From Metabacillus bambusae (GTDB lineage Bacteria; Bacillota; Bacilli; Bacillales; Bacillaceae), in assembly GCF_017497975.1 (NCBI RefSeq), contig NZ_JAGDEL010000008.1, positions 62,001 through 126,000 on the forward strand: a stretch of 64,000 nt of DNA, read 5' to 3'. Each line of letters starts with the position of its first letter. Within the stretch, counting starts at the first letter, position 1. Made by a program: the position numbers and the translations under genes. Of the stretch, positions 1-8,878 are shown in pieces. The notes beneath the pieces were generated by a model. The model did not search any database, was not told where the DNA came from, and was given only the letters and a program-made list of their open reading frames with translations.

Positions 1-9
1 ATCCTACAA

Positions 10-40
10 CAAGGCTGCTTATGGCAGCTTGTTTTTATTA
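10..40 (+). terminator. Possible terminator of the gene upstream of the window
   Basis: An imperfect hairpin (GCTGC near 14-18 pairing with GCAGC near 24-28) is followed by GTTTTTATT. It probably ends a gene that lies left of the window. The stem is short, so confidence is low. Confidence 0.35.
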
Positions 41-127
41 AAATCGATTTCCATAGTCAGTGCATGAGAAAAAAGATAGAGTGTTTTAAAAAGCAAAATA
101 AGAGCAATAATATAGGAGGGTAAAAGT

Positions 128-175
128 ATGCGTATATTTCTTATACCAGTTTCAAAAAACACAATACCCTATTAA
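128..175 (+). CDS. Possible 15-codon leader peptide
   Basis: A strong AGGAGGG (114-120) precedes an ATG at 128. The frame reads MRIFLIPVSKNTIPY and stops at 173-175, about 100 bases before the quinone reductase start. It may be a leader peptide or the remnant of a longer gene. No function can be assigned, and the RBS quality is the only support. Confidence 0.25.
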   Translation: MRIFLIPVSKNTIPY

Positions 176-278
176 TAGAATGGAAAATGTCTTTTGAAGG
201 CATCGAAAAGTGGTGATGAAAATGGGTTTTTGGGACAAATTATTCAAGGGGAATTCAATCGATAAGGAGACAAATCAA

Positions 279-890
279 ATGACAAATGTGAAATTAGCGG
301 TGATTTACTACAGTGCTAGTGGGACAAATTATCAATTAGCACAGTGGGCAGAAGCGGGAGCGAAAGAAGTTGGAGCTGAGGTAAAAGTATTAAAGGTACC
401 AGAAACAGCTCCACAAGCAGCTATTGACTCGAATCCAGCATGGAAAGCACATGTTGAAGCTACAAGTAATGTACCTGAAGTAAAATTAGACGATTTAGAA
501 TGGGCTGACGCAATCATATTCAGTGTGCCAACTAGATTTGGTAATATGCCTTCACAAATGAAAGCATTCCTAGATACTACAGGTGGCCTCTGGTTTAACG
601 GCAAGCTTGCAAATAAAGCAGTTAGTGCCATGTCTTCAGCACAAAACTCTCATGGTGGACAAGAAGCAACGATTTTATCATTATATACATCAATGTATCA
701 TTGGGGCGCAATTGTAGCAGCTCCTGGTTATACTGACCCAGTAATTTTTGGCTCTGGTGGAAATCCATACGGAACAAGTGTAACAGTTGATCAAAATGGA
801 AAAATGATTGAAGATGTCGAAGGTGCAGTTAAACATCAGGCAAAACGTACTGTTACAGTCGCAGAGTGGATTAAAAAAGCGAATCAATAA
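279..890 (+). CDS. wrbA: NAD(P)H:quinone oxidoreductase, WrbA family
   Basis: Flavodoxin-fold FMN enzyme of 203 residues, the usual length for type IV NAD(P)H:quinone oxidoreductases, which reduce quinones by two electrons and limit semiquinone stress in the cytosol. The phosphate-binding stretch YYSASGTNYQLA is at residues 9-20. The family signature PTRFGNMPSQMKAF followed by GGLW is in the middle, and SAQNSHGGQE follows it. The ATG at 279 is chosen because AAGGAGA (264-270) lies 8 bases before it. An in-frame extension to 210 would add 23 residues not typical of the family. It appears monocistronic, with a terminator directly after it. Confidence 0.88.
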   Translation: MTNVKLAVIYYSASGTNYQLAQWAEAGAKEVGAEVKVLKVPETAPQAAIDSNPAWKAHVEATSNVPEVKLDDLEWADAIIFSVPTRFGNMPSQMKAFLDTTGGLWFNGKLANKAVSAMSSAQNSHGGQEATILSLYTSMYHWGAIVAAPGYTDPVIFGSGGNPYGTSVTVDQNGKMIEDVEGAVKHQAKRTVTVAEWIKKANQ

Positions 891-903
891 TCACTTTGTA
901 AAG

Positions 904-941
904 AGCTAACTCGGATAGATGACCGGTTAGCTTTTTTTTTT
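904..941 (+). terminator. Rho-independent terminator of wrbA
   Basis: AGCTAAC (904-910) pairs with GTTAGCT (926-932), extended inward by CGG/CCG around one bulge, and is followed by a run of nine T. Confidence 0.8.
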
Positions 942-1033
942 GTCTTTTTTATACCTTTGTGGTTTATTGAATATAGGATTAAACGATATAATAAAACTGT
1001 GTAAGAGTAAAAAGAAAAGTGAGGTGGAATAAA

Positions 1034-1666
1034 ATGAATGCGCTTTCTAGAATGCTAGAAAATAAAATCATTGCTATCATTCGAGGAGCTAATCCAAATG
1101 ATGTAATAAGAATCTCGCAGGCCCTTAATGATGGTGGTATAAAATTGATTGAAATTACGATGAATTCGCCAAATGCCTTATCAGTTATTAAGCAGGTATC
1201 AAGTGAACTTGGTGACAAAGTTTTAATTGGGGCAGGGACAGTACTAGACGCTGAAACCGCTAGAAGTGCCATCCTAGCAGGAGCAACGTTTATTTTATCA
1301 CCTACTGTTGACATTGAAACAATTAAACTAACAAAAAGATATGGTGTAGTAAGTATTCCTGGGGCTTTTACGCCTACTGAAATTCTATCAGCCTATGAGA
1401 AGGGTGCAGATATTATAAAAGTATTTCCGGCAACTTTAGGACCTAATTACATAAAGGATATTTTAGGTCCACTCCCACAAATTCCACTTTTACCAACAGG
1501 TGGTATAGATCTAGAAAATCTCAACCAATTTATTGAAGCAGGAGCAGTTGGGTGTGGAATCGGTAGTGCATTAGTTAATACAAAACATGAAATAACAGAA
1601 GAATATTTACAACAACTAACGAAAAAAGCGAGCCAATTTGTATCAGCTATTAAATCTGATTACTAA
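1034..1666 (+). CDS. dgoA: 2-dehydro-3-deoxy-6-phosphogalactonate/gluconate aldolase (KDPG aldolase family)
   Basis: Class I aldolase of 210 residues that splits 2-keto-3-deoxy-6-phospho-galactonate (or -gluconate) to pyruvate and glyceraldehyde 3-phosphate. Visible landmarks are Arg17 in IIRG, Glu40 in LIEIT, and the Schiff-base Lys129 in IIKVFPA followed by PTGGI. The ATG at 1034 has GAGGTGG (1021-1027) at good spacing, while the GTG at 1019 has none. It lies 15 bases before galactonate dehydratase, so the D-galactonate route is the likelier assignment over a general Entner-Doudoroff aldolase. No 2-keto-3-deoxygalactonate kinase is nearby. Confidence 0.85.
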   Translation: MNALSRMLENKIIAIIRGANPNDVIRISQALNDGGIKLIEITMNSPNALSVIKQVSSELGDKVLIGAGTVLDAETARSAILAGATFILSPTVDIETIKLTKRYGVVSIPGAFTPTEILSAYEKGADIIKVFPATLGPNYIKDILGPLPQIPLLPTGGIDLENLNQFIEAGAVGCGIGSALVNTKHEITEEYLQQLTKKASQFVSAIKSDY

Positions 1667-1681
1667 TTAGGAGAGGTTAAA

Positions 1682-2830
1682 ATGAAAATTACAGGCTATG
1701 AATTATTTCAAGTGCCACCTCGTTGGTTATTTTTAAAGATTATGACAGATGAAGGAATTGTTGGGTGGGGAGAACCTGTTATCGAAGGAAGAGCGGAAAC
1801 GGTGGGAACCGCTGTAAAAGAGCTTATGGAAAATTTAATAGGAAAAGATCCTCATAGAATCGAAGATCATTGGAACATGATGTATCGATCAGGTTTTTAT
1901 CGTGGTGGTCCAATTTTAATGAGTGCAATAGCGGGAATTGATCAGGCTCTATGGGATATAAAAGGGAAGTATTTTAATGCACCAATCTATGAATTATTAG
2001 GTGGAGCATGCAGAGATTCCATACGTGTTTATTCATGGATTGGTGGCGATCGTCCAATCGATGTAGGCTTGGCTGCACAAGAAGCAGTTGAGGCCGGATT
2101 TACTGCTGTTAAAATGAATGGAACAGAGGAACTTCAAATAATCGATTCTTACGAGAAGATTGATCAGGCTATCGAACGGATTGCCGCTGTTCGAGAAGCA
2201 GTCGGACAATATATTGGAATTGGTATTGATTTTCATGGGCGTGTACATAAGCCGATGGCGAAACTATTAGCAAAAGAGTTAGAAGCATTTCGACCGATGT
2301 TTATAGAAGAACCGGTACTTTCTGACAATAATGAAGCACTAAGAGAAATAGCTAAAGCCACAAGTATCCCGATTGCAACAGGAGAAAGAATGTTTTCTAG
2401 ATGGGAATATAAGAGTCTATTAAAAGATGGCTATGTTGATATTATTCAACCGGATTTATCCCATGCAGGCGGTATTACCGAATGCAAAAAAATCATCTCA
2501 ATGGCAGAGGCATTTGATGTTGCAGCAGCTCCCCATTGTCCTTTAGGACCAATCGCGTTAGCTGCATGCTTACAAGTTGATGCAACTTGTCATAATGCAT
2601 TTATACAGGAGCAAAGTCTTGGTATTCATTACAATCAGGGAAGTGACCTTTTAGATTATATTGTAGATAAAAATGTATTTGACTATAATGATGGGTATGT
2701 AAAGATCCCAAATGGACCTGGATTAGGCATTGAAATTGATGAGGAACATGTAAGGAAGCTTGCAAACGTGGGACATAATTGGAGAAATCCAATTTGGAGA
2801 CATAGAGATGGAAGTATTGCCGAATGGTGA
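1682..2830 (+). CDS. dgoD: D-galactonate dehydratase
   Basis: Enolase-superfamily (mandelate racemase subgroup) enzyme of 382 residues that dehydrates D-galactonate to 2-keto-3-deoxygalactonate. The N-terminus PPRWLFLKI with [16 protein letters not shown] is diagnostic of DgoD. All expected active-site residues are visible at their E. coli positions: Asp183 and His185 in IDFHGR, Glu209 in FIEEPV, Glu235 in ATGER, His285 in [10 protein letters not shown] and Glu310 in FIQEQ. It starts 15 bases after the aldolase with RBS TAGGAGAGG, so the two are co-transcribed and act in sequence, apart from the missing kinase step. Confidence 0.93.
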   Translation: MKITGYELFQVPPRWLFLKIMTDEGIVGWGEPVIEGRAETVGTAVKELMENLIGKDPHRIEDHWNMMYRSGFYRGGPILMSAIAGIDQALWDIKGKYFNAPIYELLGGACRDSIRVYSWIGGDRPIDVGLAAQEAVEAGFTAVKMNGTEELQIIDSYEKIDQAIERIAAVREAVGQYIGIGIDFHGRVHKPMAKLLAKELEAFRPMFIEEPVLSDNNEALREIAKATSIPIATGERMFSRWEYKSLLKDGYVDIIQPDLSHAGGITECKKIISMAEAFDVAAAPHCPLGPIALAACLQVDATCHNAFIQEQSLGIHYNQGSDLLDYIVDKNVFDYNDGYVKIPNGPGLGIEIDEEHVRKLANVGHNWRNPIWRHRDGSIAEW

Positions 2831-3094
2831 AAAGTGAGAGAAAACATTCTTAACTAAAATGATTTATTAGCTTTCGTTATTTCCCGTATGATCCCCAGAG
2901 GTTGATAATGTCTTTGTTTTAATATAATCAAGCTTATTTGATAGGCCGCTCTTGTTCTTAAATGGCGGCCTTAACGTAATCCTGCACCTTATATATGGCA
3001 TTTATAGAGCATTTTTGAGCTTGATTTTATGATTAGATATAGTCCAGGTATCTAAAATGAAAGTTTATTAATTTAGAATTTTATAAATTATCCT
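2831..3094. other. Non-coding gap with one inverted repeat
   Basis: AT-rich spacer between dgoD and the LacI gene. The only structure seen is AGGCCGC (2943-2949) pairing with GCGGCCT (2965-2971). It has no T-run after it, so it is at best a weak terminator of the dgo pair. Confidence 0.4.
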
Positions 3095-3123
3095 TGCGAT
3101 CGCTTTCATCTTAATGTAAGATA
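3095..3123 (+). promoter_or_regulatory. Predicted promoter of the LacI-type regulator
   Basis: TTGCGA (3095-3100), a 17-base spacer and TAAGAT (3118-3123). Transcription would start near 3130, just before the first operator. Confidence 0.5.
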
Positions 3124-3137
3124 CATTTATAAGAGAT

Positions 3138-3151
3138 CCGAAACGTTTTGG
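3138..3151 (+). promoter_or_regulatory. LacI-family operator, copy 1
   Basis: CCGAAACGTTTTGG, a near-palindrome centred on AAACGTTT. It is just downstream of the predicted start site and overlaps the RBS region of the regulator gene, so autorepression is likely. The same 14-mer recurs at 4244, 4297 and 4346. Confidence 0.7.
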
Positions 3152-3164
3152 AGGAAGTTCAAAT

Positions 3165-4196
3165 ATGACTACAATCAAGGATATTGCCAAAACTGCTGGC
3201 GTTTCTGTCACAACAGTATCTAGAGCATTAAACGGTTATTCAGATGTTAATGAGAAAACGAGACAAAAGATTATCAATATAGCTGAAGATCTAAAATATA
3301 GTCCAAATACTCTTGCTAGAGGACTAGTAATGAACAGATCAAAAACAATTGGATTGCTTGTTTCTGGTATGGATCGATCAAGTGTAAAAGATAATTTTAC
3401 ATATCAAGTTCTTTCAGGGGTAAATGAATGTATTTCTGAACGCGGCTATGATTTAGTTTTATTTAGTACTACGTCGACTAAACAACGAGAAAAAACATAC
3501 TCGCAGCTTTGTAGAGAACGTCGAGTTGATGGTGCAATTCTTTCTGGAATAAAAATTGACGATCCGTACTTAAATGAGGTTGTTGAGAGTAATATTCCGT
3601 GTGTCCTCATTGATATACCTATTCAATCAGAAACTGTTGGCTTTGTCACAACAGATAATGTATTAGGAGCAAAAAAGGCTGTTAGACATTTAATTGAACA
3701 AGGACATAAAAACATTGCAATCATAAATGGACATGACCAAGCATTCGTTAGTAAACAAAGGTTAAAAGGGTATAAAGAAGCTCTTGAAGCAGCAAATTTG
3801 CCTGTTAAAGAATATTGGATTGTCAGCGGTGAATTTTCAGAGGATAGGGCCCAAGAAAAATCATTGGAATTACTAAAACAATTTCCAGAGATTACAGCCA
3901 TATTTTGTGCTAGTGATTTAATGGCACTAGGGGTGCTAAAAGCTGCAAAAATATTGGGACTTGAGGTACCATCAAAATTATCTGTTATAGGATATGACAA
4001 TATTTTACTTGCATCATACTCAACACCAACATTAACTACTATTGCTCAAGATATCATTGAACTTGGCTATCAAGCATCCCATTTATTAATTGATATGCTT
4101 GAAGGAGAATCAAATTCTCGAGAATGTATACTGGATACGGAGTTAATTATTCGTGAATCAACTGATAGTAAACAAAGGTCCTTAATTAAAGAATAA
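3165..4196 (+). CDS. LacI-family transcriptional repressor of the debranching enzyme/ABC operon
   Basis: The protein has 343 residues. The N-terminal helix-turn-helix and hinge helix read TIKDIAKTAGVSVTTVSRAL, followed by a periplasmic-binding-protein-like sensor domain (about residues 60-330) with the usual VIGYDNILLASYSTPTLTTI stretch near the C-terminus. RBS GGAGG (3151-3155) lies close before ATG 3165. One operator sits at its own promoter and three lie in the 182-base gap before the next operon, so it very probably controls both. The effector is unknown, but a sugar from the imported glucan is the natural guess. Confidence 0.88.
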   Translation: MTTIKDIAKTAGVSVTTVSRALNGYSDVNEKTRQKIINIAEDLKYSPNTLARGLVMNRSKTIGLLVSGMDRSSVKDNFTYQVLSGVNECISERGYDLVLFSTTSTKQREKTYSQLCRERRVDGAILSGIKIDDPYLNEVVESNIPCVLIDIPIQSETVGFVTTDNVLGAKKAVRHLIEQGHKNIAIINGHDQAFVSKQRLKGYKEALEAANLPVKEYWIVSGEFSEDRAQEKSLELLKQFPEITAIFCASDLMALGVLKAAKILGLEVPSKLSVIGYDNILLASYSTPTLTTIAQDIIELGYQASHLLIDMLEGESNSRECILDTELIIRESTDSKQRSLIKE

Positions 4197-4198
4197 GA

Positions 4199-4233
4199 TA
4201 AAACCGAACGTTAATCTAAAGTTCGTTTTATTC
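4199..4233 (+). terminator. Terminator of the LacI gene
   Basis: AAAACCGAAC (4200-4209) pairs, with one bulged C, with GTTCGTTTT (4221-4229), followed by ATTC. The tail is weak, so partial read-through into the next operon is possible. Confidence 0.5.
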
Positions 4234-4243
4234 AATCTAAAAT

Positions 4244-4257
4244 CCGAAACGTTTTGG
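4244..4257 (+). promoter_or_regulatory. LacI-family operator, copy 2
   Basis: Identical CCGAAACGTTTTGG. Centre-to-centre distance to copy 3 is 53 bases, about five helical turns. A TATTAT at 4268-4273 could be a -10 element just downstream. Confidence 0.7.
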
Positions 4258-4296
4258 AAAGTGGAGATATTATGTGGGGGATTTTTTAGGCGAAAT

Positions 4297-4310
4297 CCGA
4301 AACGTTTTGG
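4297..4310 (+). promoter_or_regulatory. LacI-family operator, copy 3
   Basis: Identical CCGAAACGTTTTGG, 53 bases after copy 2 and 49 bases before copy 4. The spacings are close to whole helical turns, as expected for cooperative or looped binding. Confidence 0.7.
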
Positions 4311-4345
4311 AAACCAAAAAATCATTAAAAGAATATTTTTAAAAT

Positions 4346-4359
4346 CCGAAACGTTTTGG
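4346..4359 (+). promoter_or_regulatory. LacI-family operator, copy 4
   Basis: Identical CCGAAACGTTTTGG ending only a few bases before the RBS of the debranching-enzyme gene. Bound repressor here would block elongation or mask initiation. Confidence 0.7.
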
Positions 4360-4378
4360 GTAAAGAGGAGGAACAACA

Positions 4379-6475
4379 TTGGAATATCGTGTAATTAAAG
4401 AAAATGATTTATTTTTACTAACAGATGATAAAGGGAACATCCCTGAAAATCACTCTTATGGTTTAGGTCTATACAAAAAGGATACACGTTTTTTAAGTAA
4501 ACTTGATTTAAGAATAAACGGGGAAGAGCCGATTTTATTATCATCAGATGCTTCAGTAAACTATATGGCAAGTATCTTGCTGACAAACCCCCATATGGAA
4601 AAAGACGGAGAGCTCATTTTATGGCGAGAATCAGTAGAAATTCAAAGAACTCGATTTATCTATGATGAGCTATTATACGAGACTATTAAAGTGAAAAACT
4701 ATTTTCCAAAACCAGTTCAATTTGAACTAAGTGTTTATATGGATGTTGATTTCTCAGATATGTTTATCGTTCGTGGGTTCCAAAATGGTGAGATTGGGAA
4801 ACGGACAGGTGAACGAATTGATGGAAACTCAATTGCCTTTCAATATGCTGGGGCAGATTATGTCAATCGTTCAACAATCGTAACTTGGGATACGGAAGCA
4901 AAATCCATAAGCCAAAATGGGGTGGTTACATTTGAATTTGAATTAAACCATGCAGAAGAGAAAGAGGTCACATTAATCATTCAACCACAAATTGGCGAAT
5001 CTAAAAATCGTAGGATACTAAGTAAAAAGACTGCTCTAGAAAACCTAAAAACTTCTTATACTTCATGGGAAAAGGAAACGACCACAGTTAAAACTGATTT
5101 TGCACCTTTACAAAAGTTAGTTGATCGAGGTATTTCAGATTTAAGAGTACTCTTAACTGACATAGGACATGGAAGTTTTCCTGTTGCAGGATTACCGTGG
5201 TTTGGAGTGCCATTTGGACGTGATAGTTTAATAGCAGCTCTCCAAATGCTTGCTTTCAATCCAGAGGTAGCAAAAGGTACGCTCTTAACATTGGCACAAT
5301 ACCAAGGTAAGAATGTAGATCCTTGGCGTGATGAACAACCAGGGAAAATAATGCATGAAATTCGTTATGGAGAATTGTCAACAACAAACCAAATTCCGTT
5401 TACACCATATTACGGAACAATTGATGCAACCCCATTATTCCTTATTCTTTTAACTGAGTATGTGAAGTGGACTGGAGATTTTGATATCGTAACAAGACTT
5501 GAGGAAAATATTAATGCAGCACTAAAGTGGATTGATGAATTCGGTGATCGAGATGGTGACCTCTTTGTTGAATATCATCAAGAAGCAAGTAAAGGATTTG
5601 CAAACCAAGGTTGGAAAGACTCAGGTGATTCGATTGTTCACAGAGATGGTGATTATGCAGACTCTCCAATTGCTTTATCAGAAGTCCAAGGCTATGTCTA
5701 TCAAGCAAAAATAGGAATTGCTTCAATTTTTGAACAGCTACATAGACACAAACAAGCATCGAAACTTCGTAGTCAGGCCGAACAACTAAAGAAGCGTTTT
5801 GATGAAGCATTTTGGATGCGGGATGTGAATTTTTATGCGATTGCACTTGATAGGGATAAAAAACAGGTTGGAACTGTCACATCAAATCCGGGACATGTTT
5901 TATTTTCAGGAATGTTAGACATGGATAAGATGGAAGCTGTTACAGATATGCTTATATCGCCTAAGATGTTTTCTGGTTATGGAATCCGAACAATGGGTGA
6001 AGGTGAAGCAGGCTATAATCCTATGAGTTATCATGACGGAAGTATATGGCCCCATGATAACAGTATGATATTACTTGGAATGAGCAAAGCAAGACGTCAG
6101 GATGCTGTGAATACTGTTATTAACGGATTAATTCAAGCTGCAAGTTATTTTGAATATGATCGATTACCAGAACTGTTTTGTGGATATGACCAATCAATTG
6201 GGAAAGCAGTTAAATATCCAGTGGCTTGTTCTCCCCAAGCTTGGGCTGCAGGAACACCACTTGTCTTTATCCAAACAATACTTGGCTTATTTCCAAATAG
6301 CTTACAAAAAGAAATTTATCTAGCACCACATCTTCTAGATGAGATGAATGAATTGTTAGTTGAAAATATCACCATTGGAGATGGTCATTTATCAATATAC
6401 ATTTCTCGTATTGAAAATGGATTGAAAATAGGGGTTTTAAAAAACACAACAGGTTATGAACTTATTTCAAATTAG
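4379..6475 (+). CDS. Amylo-alpha-1,6-glucosidase / glycogen-debranching-type glycosidase
   Basis: Cytoplasmic enzyme of 698 residues with no signal peptide. The N-terminal part (about 1-215, NHSYGLGLYKKDTRFLS) matches the N-terminal domain of bacterial debranching enzymes. The rest is an (alpha/alpha)6-barrel amylo-1,6-glucosidase domain with WFGVPFGRDSLI, GWKDSGDS, DGSIWPHDNS and RLPELFCGY, which carry the likely acidic catalytic residues. The start is TTG 4379 with AAAGAGGAGG 7 bases before it. It is first in an operon with a sugar ABC importer, so it probably trims branch points of imported oligosaccharides. The exact substrate is not visible from sequence. Confidence 0.8.
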   Translation: MEYRVIKENDLFLLTDDKGNIPENHSYGLGLYKKDTRFLSKLDLRINGEEPILLSSDASVNYMASILLTNPHMEKDGELILWRESVEIQRTRFIYDELLYETIKVKNYFPKPVQFELSVYMDVDFSDMFIVRGFQNGEIGKRTGERIDGNSIAFQYAGADYVNRSTIVTWDTEAKSISQNGVVTFEFELNHAEEKEVTLIIQPQIGESKNRRILSKKTALENLKTSYTSWEKETTTVKTDFAPLQKLVDRGISDLRVLLTDIGHGSFPVAGLPWFGVPFGRDSLIAALQMLAFNPEVAKGTLLTLAQYQGKNVDPWRDEQPGKIMHEIRYGELSTTNQIPFTPYYGTIDATPLFLILLTEYVKWTGDFDIVTRLEENINAALKWIDEFGDRDGDLFVEYHQEASKGFANQGWKDSGDSIVHRDGDYADSPIALSEVQGYVYQAKIGIASIFEQLHRHKQASKLRSQAEQLKKRFDEAFWMRDVNFYAIALDRDKKQVGTVTSNPGHVLFSGMLDMDKMEAVTDMLISPKMFSGYGIRTMGEGEAGYNPMSYHDGSIWPHDNSMILLGMSKARRQDAVNTVINGLIQAASYFEYDRLPELFCGYDQSIGKAVKYPVACSPQAWAAGTPLVFIQTILGLFPNSLQKEIYLAPHLLDEMNELLVENITIGDGHLSIYISRIENGLKIGVLKNTTGYELISN

Positions 6476-6541
6476 CGTGATCTCGAAGGGACTCCCCTTC
6501 TTACATAGATCAAGAAAAGTAGATTAAAGGGGGAAATCAAT

Positions 6542-7804
6542 ATGAAATCAAAAAAGTTTTTAGCAACGCTTAGTCTGACAACTATGTTATTTGGTAGTAT
6601 TTTAGTTGGTTGTAGCGGCGGTGAAAAGGAAACAGATAAAGGTGACAATAAAACAGACAGTGGGGAAAAGGTAGAAGTAACACTTGCTGGATGGGGGGGG
6701 AATCCAACGGAAGAAAAACTGTTAAAGCAAACGCTTGAAGATTTTGAATCACTTCATCCAAACATTGATGTAAAGCTTGAAGTGATTACAGAGCAATATA
6801 TGGATGTTATTAAAACCCGGTTAATTGGTGGAGAAGGTCCTGATGTATTTTATTTAGATGCCTTTGAAGCTCCAGCACTTATTGAAACAGGTGTTATTCA
6901 ACCATTAGATGAATACGTGACAGAAGAATTTGATGTTAAAGATTTTGAAAAGCCATTACTAGAGGCTTTCCAAGTTGATGGAAAAACGTATGGTTTCCCT
7001 AAAGACTATTCAACTCTTGCGTTATTTTACAATAAGAAAATGCTAGATGAGGCTGGTATAGAAGTACCTACAACAATTGAAGATTTCCGAGAGGCAGCAA
7101 AAACATTAACTAAAAATGATAAATACGGATTCGGTGTAGCTCCAGAGCTTGCTCGTATGTATTGGTTAGCGCAATCTAATGGTGGAGATGTTGTAAAAGA
7201 CGATAAAGCGAATTTTGCATCAAAAGAAGTTGTAGATGGACTTCAACCAATCATTGAGATGCATAATGTTGACAAATCTGCTGTAGAGCCTAAAGAAGTT
7301 GGAGTAACTTGGGGTGGTGAAATCTTCGGTCAAGAAAAAGCAGCCATGGTTATAGAAGGAAACTGGGCAATTCCATTCTTAGCTGATACGTTCCCAGATG
7401 TTGAGTATGGTACAGCAGAGCTTCCAACAGTTAATGGGAAAAAATCAACTATGGCTTATACCGTTGCATATGTAATGAATGCTGCAACAGAAAAGAAAGA
7501 AGCATCTTGGGAACTACTTTCTTACCTAACAGGTAAAGAAGGAATGGAAACTTGGACAAGTAAAGGATATGCACTTCCAACACGTAAATCTGTTGCAGAA
7601 AAGCTAGGATTCAATAACGATGAATTGCGTGGAGCACTTGTAGACGGAGCTCCTTATGCAACGGTTTGGGCTGAAGGACCAAACCTTCCAATCATCACAA
7701 ATAACTTTAATAACCAATTTATGAGTGCTTTCTTAGGAGATCGCCCTCTTGAAGAAGCGTTAAAAGAAGCACAAAAACAAGCGAATAACGAGATTAGTAA
7801 CTAA
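6542..7804 (+). CDS. Sugar ABC transporter substrate-binding lipoprotein
   Basis: A 420-residue family 1 extracellular solute-binding protein. A lipoprotein signal peptide ends in LVGCSGG, so it is anchored outside the membrane. A Ser/Gly/Lys/Asp-rich linker is followed by VTLAGWGGNPTEEK and the binding lobes, including GPDVFYLDAFE. It lies 66 bases after the debranching enzyme with RBS AAGGGGGAAA. It delivers a sugar, probably a glucooligosaccharide given its neighbours, to the two permeases that follow. Confidence 0.85.
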   Translation: MKSKKFLATLSLTTMLFGSILVGCSGGEKETDKGDNKTDSGEKVEVTLAGWGGNPTEEKLLKQTLEDFESLHPNIDVKLEVITEQYMDVIKTRLIGGEGPDVFYLDAFEAPALIETGVIQPLDEYVTEEFDVKDFEKPLLEAFQVDGKTYGFPKDYSTLALFYNKKMLDEAGIEVPTTIEDFREAAKTLTKNDKYGFGVAPELARMYWLAQSNGGDVVKDDKANFASKEVVDGLQPIIEMHNVDKSAVEPKEVGVTWGGEIFGQEKAAMVIEGNWAIPFLADTFPDVEYGTAELPTVNGKKSTMAYTVAYVMNAATEKKEASWELLSYLTGKEGMETWTSKGYALPTRKSVAEKLGFNNDELRGALVDGAPYATVWAEGPNLPIITNNFNNQFMSAFLGDRPLEEALKEAQKQANNEISN

Positions 7805-7825
7805 TCCTAAAATGGAGCTATAGGA

Positions 7826-7909
7826 GGGGGAGGCATAATTAGACTTCCCCCCAATACTATAGAATTCTTTCGGTCGAAGTCCAATTGTAACTTTCACAGA
7901 AAGAGTTCT
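7826..7909 (+). other. Intercistronic hairpins after the binding-protein gene
   Basis: Two stems lie in the 152-base gap: GGGGGAGG (7826-7833) with CTTCCCCC (7844-7851), and an 11-bp arm with one mismatch, 7861-7871 with 7899-7909. Neither has a T-run. They probably stabilise the upstream mRNA so that more binding protein than permease is made. Confidence 0.55.
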
Positions 7910-7956
7910 AGTAGTAAACTGGAACATTGTATTTCCAAAGGGGAGTTGAAGTAAGA

Positions 7957-8856
7957 ATGAAGAGCAAATTTTCTAGAAAAGCTCTACGGGAAGCTGGGCA
8001 AGGGTATTTTTTTATGTCACCAGCACTCTTGGTACTACTATTATTTATTCTAGGTCCCATCCTTTATATTGTGTTTCTTTCCTTTCATAAAGTTCAGCTT
8101 TTAGGAACGACTAGTTATGATTTTGTGGCTTTTGAAAACTTTAAGAGAATGTTAGATGATATGAGGGCACAAAGAGCATTATGGAATACGCTCAAGTATG
8201 TTGTGATTGTTGTGCCATGTCAAACATTACTTGCATTAGTATTAGCTGCAACCTTAAATACCGGATTAAAAGGACAAACTTTCTTCAGAATCGTTTATTT
8301 CTTACCAACATTAACATCCTCTGCCGTATTAACGTTAATTTTTATGTGGATGTATAACAAAGACGGGTTAATTAATAATGTCCTAGACTTTATTGGATTG
8401 CCTACATATAATTTTTTAGGTGACCCAACTATCGCACTAAATGCGATTATGATTATGAATATATGGTCGACTGCTCCATTCTTTATGGTTATTTATTTAG
8501 CTGCACTTCAAGATATCCCGGATTCTCTTTATGAAGCTGCGGAACTTGATGGAGCAACCGTATGGCAGAAGTTTTGGAAAATTACCGTACCTAACTTAAG
8601 ACCTGTTACATCGTTTGTAGCAATTATGGGATTGATTGGAACATTCCAATTATTTGATCAATCGTATATTTTTTCAGCAGGATCAGGTGGTCCAGATAAT
8701 TCAACTTTAACTGTTGTGTTATTAATCTATCAATATGCTTTTAAAAGTCTCGGAGATATGGGATATGCAGCTGCTCTTGCCTTTTTACTAGCTATCGTCA
8801 TATTAGTAGCAACGTTATTGCAACGTAAGTTTTCAAAAGAAGAGTCCCTGTACTAA
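7957..8856 (+). CDS. Sugar ABC transporter permease, MalF/UgpA type
   Basis: A 299-residue inner-membrane permease with six predicted transmembrane segments. The EAA loop that docks the ATPase reads EAAELDGATVWQKFWKITVP. The ATG at 7957 is preferred over an upstream in-frame TTG at 7927, because AAAGGGGAG (7937-7945) suits it. It pairs with the next gene. No ATPase gene is in the operon, so a shared MsmX-type ATPase encoded elsewhere is expected. Confidence 0.85.
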   Translation: MKSKFSRKALREAGQGYFFMSPALLVLLLFILGPILYIVFLSFHKVQLLGTTSYDFVAFENFKRMLDDMRAQRALWNTLKYVVIVVPCQTLLALVLAATLNTGLKGQTFFRIVYFLPTLTSSAVLTLIFMWMYNKDGLINNVLDFIGLPTYNFLGDPTIALNAIMIMNIWSTAPFFMVIYLAALQDIPDSLYEAAELDGATVWQKFWKITVPNLRPVTSFVAIMGLIGTFQLFDQSYIFSAGSGGPDNSTLTVVLLIYQYAFKSLGDMGYAAALAFLLAIVILVATLLQRKFSKEESLY

Positions 8857-8878
8857 GCAGCAAAAGGAGGAAACGGAC

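Noticed and set aside
979-1314. 111-codon minus-strand frame opposite the aldolase
   Set aside because: It is a shadow of a well-supported plus-strand gene; no RBS or recognisable motif.
2943-2971. Strong terminator after dgoD
   Set aside because: The stem is good but there is no T-run after it, so it was not called as a terminator.
4182-4379. 65-codon minus-strand frame with repeated NVSDF units
   Set aside because: The apparent peptide repeats are only the LacI operators read in antisense; there is no RBS.
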